Shown here: piece by piece, positions 61,441 through 64,000 of the stretch
Numbering within the stretch: position 1 is the first letter of the stretch
How the letters are laid out: every line of letters starts with the position of its first letter
Source of the DNA: Candidatus Lokiarchaeota archaeon
GTDB lineage: Archaea > Asgardarchaeota > Thorarchaeia > Thorarchaeales > Thorarchaeaceae
Assembly (NCBI GenBank): GCA_014730275.1
Contig: WJIL01000084.1
Coordinates: 1-64,000, forward strand
Length of the DNA: 64,000 nt
Direction: 5' to 3'
Notes under the pieces: model-generated
Seen by the model: only the letters and a program-made list of their open reading frames with translations
What the model was told of the DNA's origin: nothing
Database searches by the model: none
Program-made: the position numbers and the translations under genes

Positions 61441-61562
61441 GTCAGGGCCCGCGGAGCGAATAAGAGAAAGTAGGTTCCAACGGAGGCATCAAGCTTCCGC
61501 GGAGGTATTCGCGTGGTTAGGAGGGGAGATATGATTCTGCTCCGCATTGGGCCCCGTATGAC
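61441..61562. ncRNA. Strongly folded intergenic RNA candidate (~122 nt)
   Basis: The ~300-bp gap 61380–61678 holds a nested set of helices: GTCA/TGAC and GGGCCC/GGGCCC closing (61441–61450 with 61549–61562), GCGGA/TCCGC (61451–61455 with 61541–61545), GCGAATA/TATTCGC (61456–61462 with 61506–61512) and CGGAGGC/GCTTCCG around ATCAA (61481–61499). The segment is GC-rich inside an AT-rich gap. It is not 5S rRNA, SRP or RNase P by any motif I can see. An ACA trinucleotide three bases after the stem on the plus strand would suit an H/ACA guide, but no K-turn is certain. Strand is unproven. Confidence 0.6.
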
Positions 61563-61678
61563 CTAACAGAGAAATTTGATATAAGACACACGTTGCCGGA
61601 AACGAAAGAATCTGATTTCCTAGTTCCACGTGACCAAGCAATAAGGCATATCATCTGAGAGAAGGGTTTTGACTCAAA

Positions 61679-62038
61679 TCAATAACCCCATTCCTGACCC
61701 AATCTTTGTCTGTACCAACGCCTGCCTTTCTTAGTCAATGTATATTGATTCCCAGAATTCCTAATGAGCCCCCTGTCTTCCATAGTTTGGAGAGCACCAA
61801 ACAGGCTATCTTCTGAAGCATTTGTGGCGTTCACTAGGCTGGAGAAGTCCATTGAGCCGTTGCGCTTGAGACGCTGAGCGATTTCGAACTTCCCTACCGA
61901 TCTGGTTTCCTTACGGACGATGATATGACCGCAGTTGGTACAAAGAAGTTCACCCTTTCTTGAATCGTGAGCGACTTCTTTGCATCCGCAGATTGGGCAG
62001 GTTGCCTTGCTAAATCTTAGGCCTCGTTTATCTGCCAT
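61679..62038 (-). CDS. Zinc-ribbon and winged-helix protein in the condensin operon
   Basis: About 119 residues. A TFIIB-like zinc ribbon comes first (CPICGCKEVAHDSRKGELLCTNCGHII), then a winged helix (GKFEIAQRLKRNGSMDFSSL, ALQTMEDRGLIRNSGNQYTL with the wing TKKGRRWYRQRLG). This is the layout of a small archaeal transcription regulator or DNA-binding adaptor. It lies directly after scpB on the same strand. A longer version beginning at GTG 62092, 1 nt past the scpB stop, would add 18 residues and make the genes adjacent; I cannot decide. Confidence 0.72.
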   Translation of the reverse strand: MADKRGLRFSKATCPICGCKEVAHDSRKGELLCTNCGHIIVRKETRSVGKFEIAQRLKRNGSMDFSSLVNATNASEDSLFGALQTMEDRGLIRNSGNQYTLTKKGRRWYRQRLGQEWGY

Positions 62039-62093
62039 CTTTGGAACCAATTGTTTCACGTTTGGTTCCCTTGATAAAATTAGTGGATGCACA

Positions 62094-62606
62094 CTATTTG
62101 CCGATATCTGTTTTTGTCAGCTTTCTGAAGAACGACTCATAGTCTATTTCGGAAGCCACTCTGTATCCTGGCCGAACCTTCTGATTTTCATCATCAAGCT
62201 GGGCGAAATCCAATTTTTCCAATTCACGCAAATCGGATTTTACACTGCGGAGCGACTTCTTCCTGAATTTCTTCACGCGTTGTATCGATACCCATCCCCC
62301 CTCTTGATAGGTAAGCGTCAGAACGACAAGAAGAGTGGCTGCCAGACGGTCGGGCAAATGTCCTTCAGTTATGGGAACTTCGATGTTCTCCTTTATGTCA
62401 ATGTAGAAGACGTGATGGATTGGGTCGTGCTTAATCTGCAAACCAAGTTTCGTTAGTTGTCGTTCCAGCTGACCAAGCTTCTTGAATAGAATGCTTCTGC
62501 CAGTCTCGTCGGGAAGTCCCATGCCATCCAGCATGTCTTGTACACCAGCTCCTTTGGGAACACCTGGTTGCGTGAGAAGTCTCATCAGGACCGCGAACTC
62601 ATTCAC
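62094..62606 (-). CDS. scpB: Segregation and condensation protein B (kite subunit)
   Basis: 170 residues of winged-helix type matching the ScpB/kite role: a dimeric WHD protein that binds the kleisin ScpA and helps the SMC complex fold chromosomes. The first winged helix is seen in GLPDETGRSILFKKLGQLER, with the strand pair KHDPIHHVFYIDIKE; the second is in GWVSIQRVKKFRKKSLRSVK. Archaeal ScpB sequences are divergent, so position after scpA and smc is the main support. It overlaps scpA by 4 nt. Confidence 0.8.
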   Translation of the reverse strand: MNEFAVLMRLLTQPGVPKGAGVQDMLDGMGLPDETGRSILFKKLGQLERQLTKLGLQIKHDPIHHVFYIDIKENIEVPITEGHLPDRLAATLLVVLTLTYQEGGWVSIQRVKKFRKKSLRSVKSDLRELEKLDFAQLDDENQKVRPGYRVASEIDYESFFRKLTKTDIGK

Positions 62607-63247
62607 CGTTCTTCTATCTCCGTTTTTCTTACTTTCTCGCCATCGTACCCTAGAAGACCCCTTGATATCAAAAGAACTACGTAGAGAAATCTCCTGAGGA
62701 ATTCATCCATGTTTGGGCTAGCAAGCAGCTCCTGTAAGCCAATTGGTTGATTTTCCGGGATTTTCTTCAGAAACTGGTTCAAATCTTCAATAGTTACTGA
62801 GTCTTCCATTTCCATTTTCTTGTCTTCTGGTTCTGTAATTGAAGGTACTTGCTCTTCCTGTAGCATGCTTTCCTTCCTTGCTGCCATCATGTCTTGGATT
62901 CGCGAGAATGATTCCTGCATACAATCCACATCAAGCTGCGAATAAGTCACTGGCTGTCTGTATGAAATCAGCTTCGCCAGTTTCATCGGTTTGAGTATTT
63001 TTATTCGGTTTACATAAACCTCAGGCGAAGCAAGAATCCTAGCAAGCTCCTGGATTCTGGTTGTTTTGTTTTCAAGTAATGTATTCAGGGTTTCATCAAC
63101 ATCGATTTTTCGGGCAACAGCTGCTTCTAACTCTCGGAGACTTCTATAGGGCTTCTCTAGATTGATGGCTAGCGGATCTTGTTCGCCTATCTCTACTTGA
63201 CTGGCTAATTTCTGAACTGTTTTTTCGAGTTCGTCTATACCGGCCAT
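62603..63247 (-). CDS. scpA: Segregation and condensation protein A (kleisin)
   Basis: 214 residues. The N-terminal helices, the central charged linker (PSITEPEDKKMEMEDSVTIE) and the C-terminal winged-helix-like segment (IGLQELLASPNMDEFLRRFL, VVLLISRGLLGYDGE) fit a short archaeal kleisin that bridges the SMC heads. It starts 2 nt after the smc stop and overlaps scpB by 4 nt, so the three are one operon. The family call rests on this context and on the shape of the C-terminal domain. Confidence 0.8.
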   Translation of the reverse strand: MAGIDELEKTVQKLASQVEIGEQDPLAINLEKPYRSLRELEAAVARKIDVDETLNTLLENKTTRIQELARILASPEVYVNRIKILKPMKLAKLISYRQPVTYSQLDVDCMQESFSRIQDMMAARKESMLQEEQVPSITEPEDKKMEMEDSVTIEDLNQFLKKIPENQPIGLQELLASPNMDEFLRRFLYVVLLISRGLLGYDGEKVRKTEIEER

Positions 63248-63249
63248 GT

Positions 63250-64000
63250 CTAAGCCACCTTCGGCTCATGGGATTTTAGAAATTCTGGCCCCTCAATGAT
63301 AACGGATGGTTCTGTCCCCTTTGGGGATACGACTCCAATTCTCTTGTCTGCATGTTTCAGAAGATAAGTAGTTTTGGCTGGTGTGAAGAGAATGAACTGG
63401 CTACGCCTAGATGAGTCATAAAGAAGTTCACTGATCATCTCAGTATTGGTGGCATCAAGAAAGGTATCCACCTCATCTAAGGCATACACTGGACCTGGAT
63501 TAAGGTCTTGAAGTGCCAGTATAAGGGCAAGAGCAATCAGAGAACGCTCACCACCAGATCCCGCACTCAGGCTTCTGAACTCTCCCTCCCTGATTCGAGT
63601 CTGAAAGGATACTCCGTAGTCCTCTCCGTCTTCGAGTGAGAACCTTACCTGACCAGCGAAAGAAACCGTTGAGAGAATGCTGTGGATTTTGCTTTCAATC
63701 TGCCGAAGCACATCTTTCATGCCTTCCTCATATTGAGCCCGAATAGCAGAAACTGTTTCTTCGGCTTCCTTCAAGTCAGATTTCGTTTCATGTACGCGAG
63801 CCTCCAGTGCATCAAGTCGTTTTCGTAGCTTCGATTCAGTATGAGCTACCGCCTCGGATACATCCTCATAATCATCAAGCCGATGTCGAGTCTTCACAAG
63901 CTCCTCGGTCACAGTTTCATAATCTCTTAGCACATCTGGCTTGACTGATTCGGTAAGCTGTTTCTTGGCTTCTTTGAGCTCATCTCTCATGTTTTGTAGA
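63250..64000 (-). CDS. smc: Chromosome segregation ATPase SMC (C-terminal part; runs off window)
   Basis: Only the last ~250 residues are present; the frame is open at the right edge. It shows the end of the coiled coil (LRKRLDALEARVHETKSDLK), the C-terminal head with ABC signature LSAGSGGERSLIALALILAL and Walker B VYALDEVDTFLDATN (catalytic Glu present). The usual SMC signature is LSGGEK; here it is SAGSGGERSL, a small departure. It heads the operon smc–scpA–scpB–zinc-ribbon/winged-helix gene. Confidence 0.93.
   Translation of the reverse strand, partial: LQNMRDELKEAKKQLTESVKPDVLRDYETVTEELVKTRHRLDDYEDVSEAVAHTESKLRKRLDALEARVHETKSDLKEAEETVSAIRAQYEEGMKDVLRQIESKIHSILSTVSFAGQVRFSLEDGEDYGVSFQTRIREGEFRSLSAGSGGERSLIALALILALQDLNPGPVYALDEVDTFLDATNTEMISELLYDSSRRSQFILFTPAKTTYLLKHADKRIGVVSPKGTEPSVIIEGPEFLKSHEPKVA

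Noticed and set aside
61441-61562. 5S rRNA or RNase P RNA
   Set aside because: Length suits 5S, but its conserved loop sequences are missing, and the RNase P conserved regions (GAGGAAAGTCC and ACAGAA with pairing) are not present.

Overview
The window is archaeal and most likely from an Asgard archaeon (Thorarchaeota-like); the lineage is inference. The archaeal signs are TATA-box promoters, frequent TTG/GTG starts, thiolase–DUF35 pairs, a DUF2070 protein, ferredoxin-dependent 2-oxoacid oxidoreductase subunits, PanB, a GSI glutamine synthetase beside an Lrp-type regulator, and a ZPR1 protein. Three things favour Asgard: two proteins that share a longin/roadblock-like module, an NYN endonuclease fused to OST-HTH/LOTUS-like repeats, and a ~2000-residue Ig-like surface protein with a cytoplasmic sensor-like domain. 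No rRNA is present. One tRNA is certain (tRNA-Ala, TGC).

1–12.3 kb is housekeeping and regulation: a membrane-anchored subtilase (cut by the left edge), a P-type ATPase with an unusual M4 segment, panB, a DUF1858 protein, a metallo-beta-lactamase-fold hydrolase, glnA divergent from an Lrp regulator with a long perfect inverted repeat between them, a receiver–PAS–kinase hybrid and an MFS carrier. 12.5–28.9 kb is mostly acyl-CoA and 2-oxoacid metabolism: two thiolase–DUF35 pairs (the first thiolase lacks the nucleophilic Cys), an acyl-CoA dehydrogenase, a LeuA-family synthase, a nitroreductase and a LarA-like protein, along with a radical SAM enzyme, a second sensor kinase and small zinc or membrane proteins. 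29–35 kb is one giant repeat-rich surface protein.

35–50 kb holds a nitrilase, porDAB without a visible gamma gene, a degenerate HD-domain protein, UbiX, a DUF2070 protein, and a PadR regulator with two ABC half-transporters. The PadR promoter has a TATA box between two identical palindromes. 49–51 kb has a soluble longin-like protein and ZPR1.

51–59.4 kb looks like an accessory island next to tRNA-Ala and seems more GC-rich by eye. It holds an orphan 219-aa protein, two overlapping small genes (73 and 209 aa), a 1409-aa protein with RecB/Cas4-like nuclease motifs, and a long TnpB-family protein whose RuvC-II glutamate is replaced. Structured DNA flanks the TnpB gene on both sides, and a tRNA-like 3' half lies downstream. 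This is the best candidate for an undescribed system. From 59.4 kb the chromosome resumes: a thioredoxin-fold protein, the NYN–LOTUS protein, a strongly folded intergenic RNA candidate, and the smc–scpA–scpB operon with a zinc-ribbon/winged-helix gene, running off the right edge.
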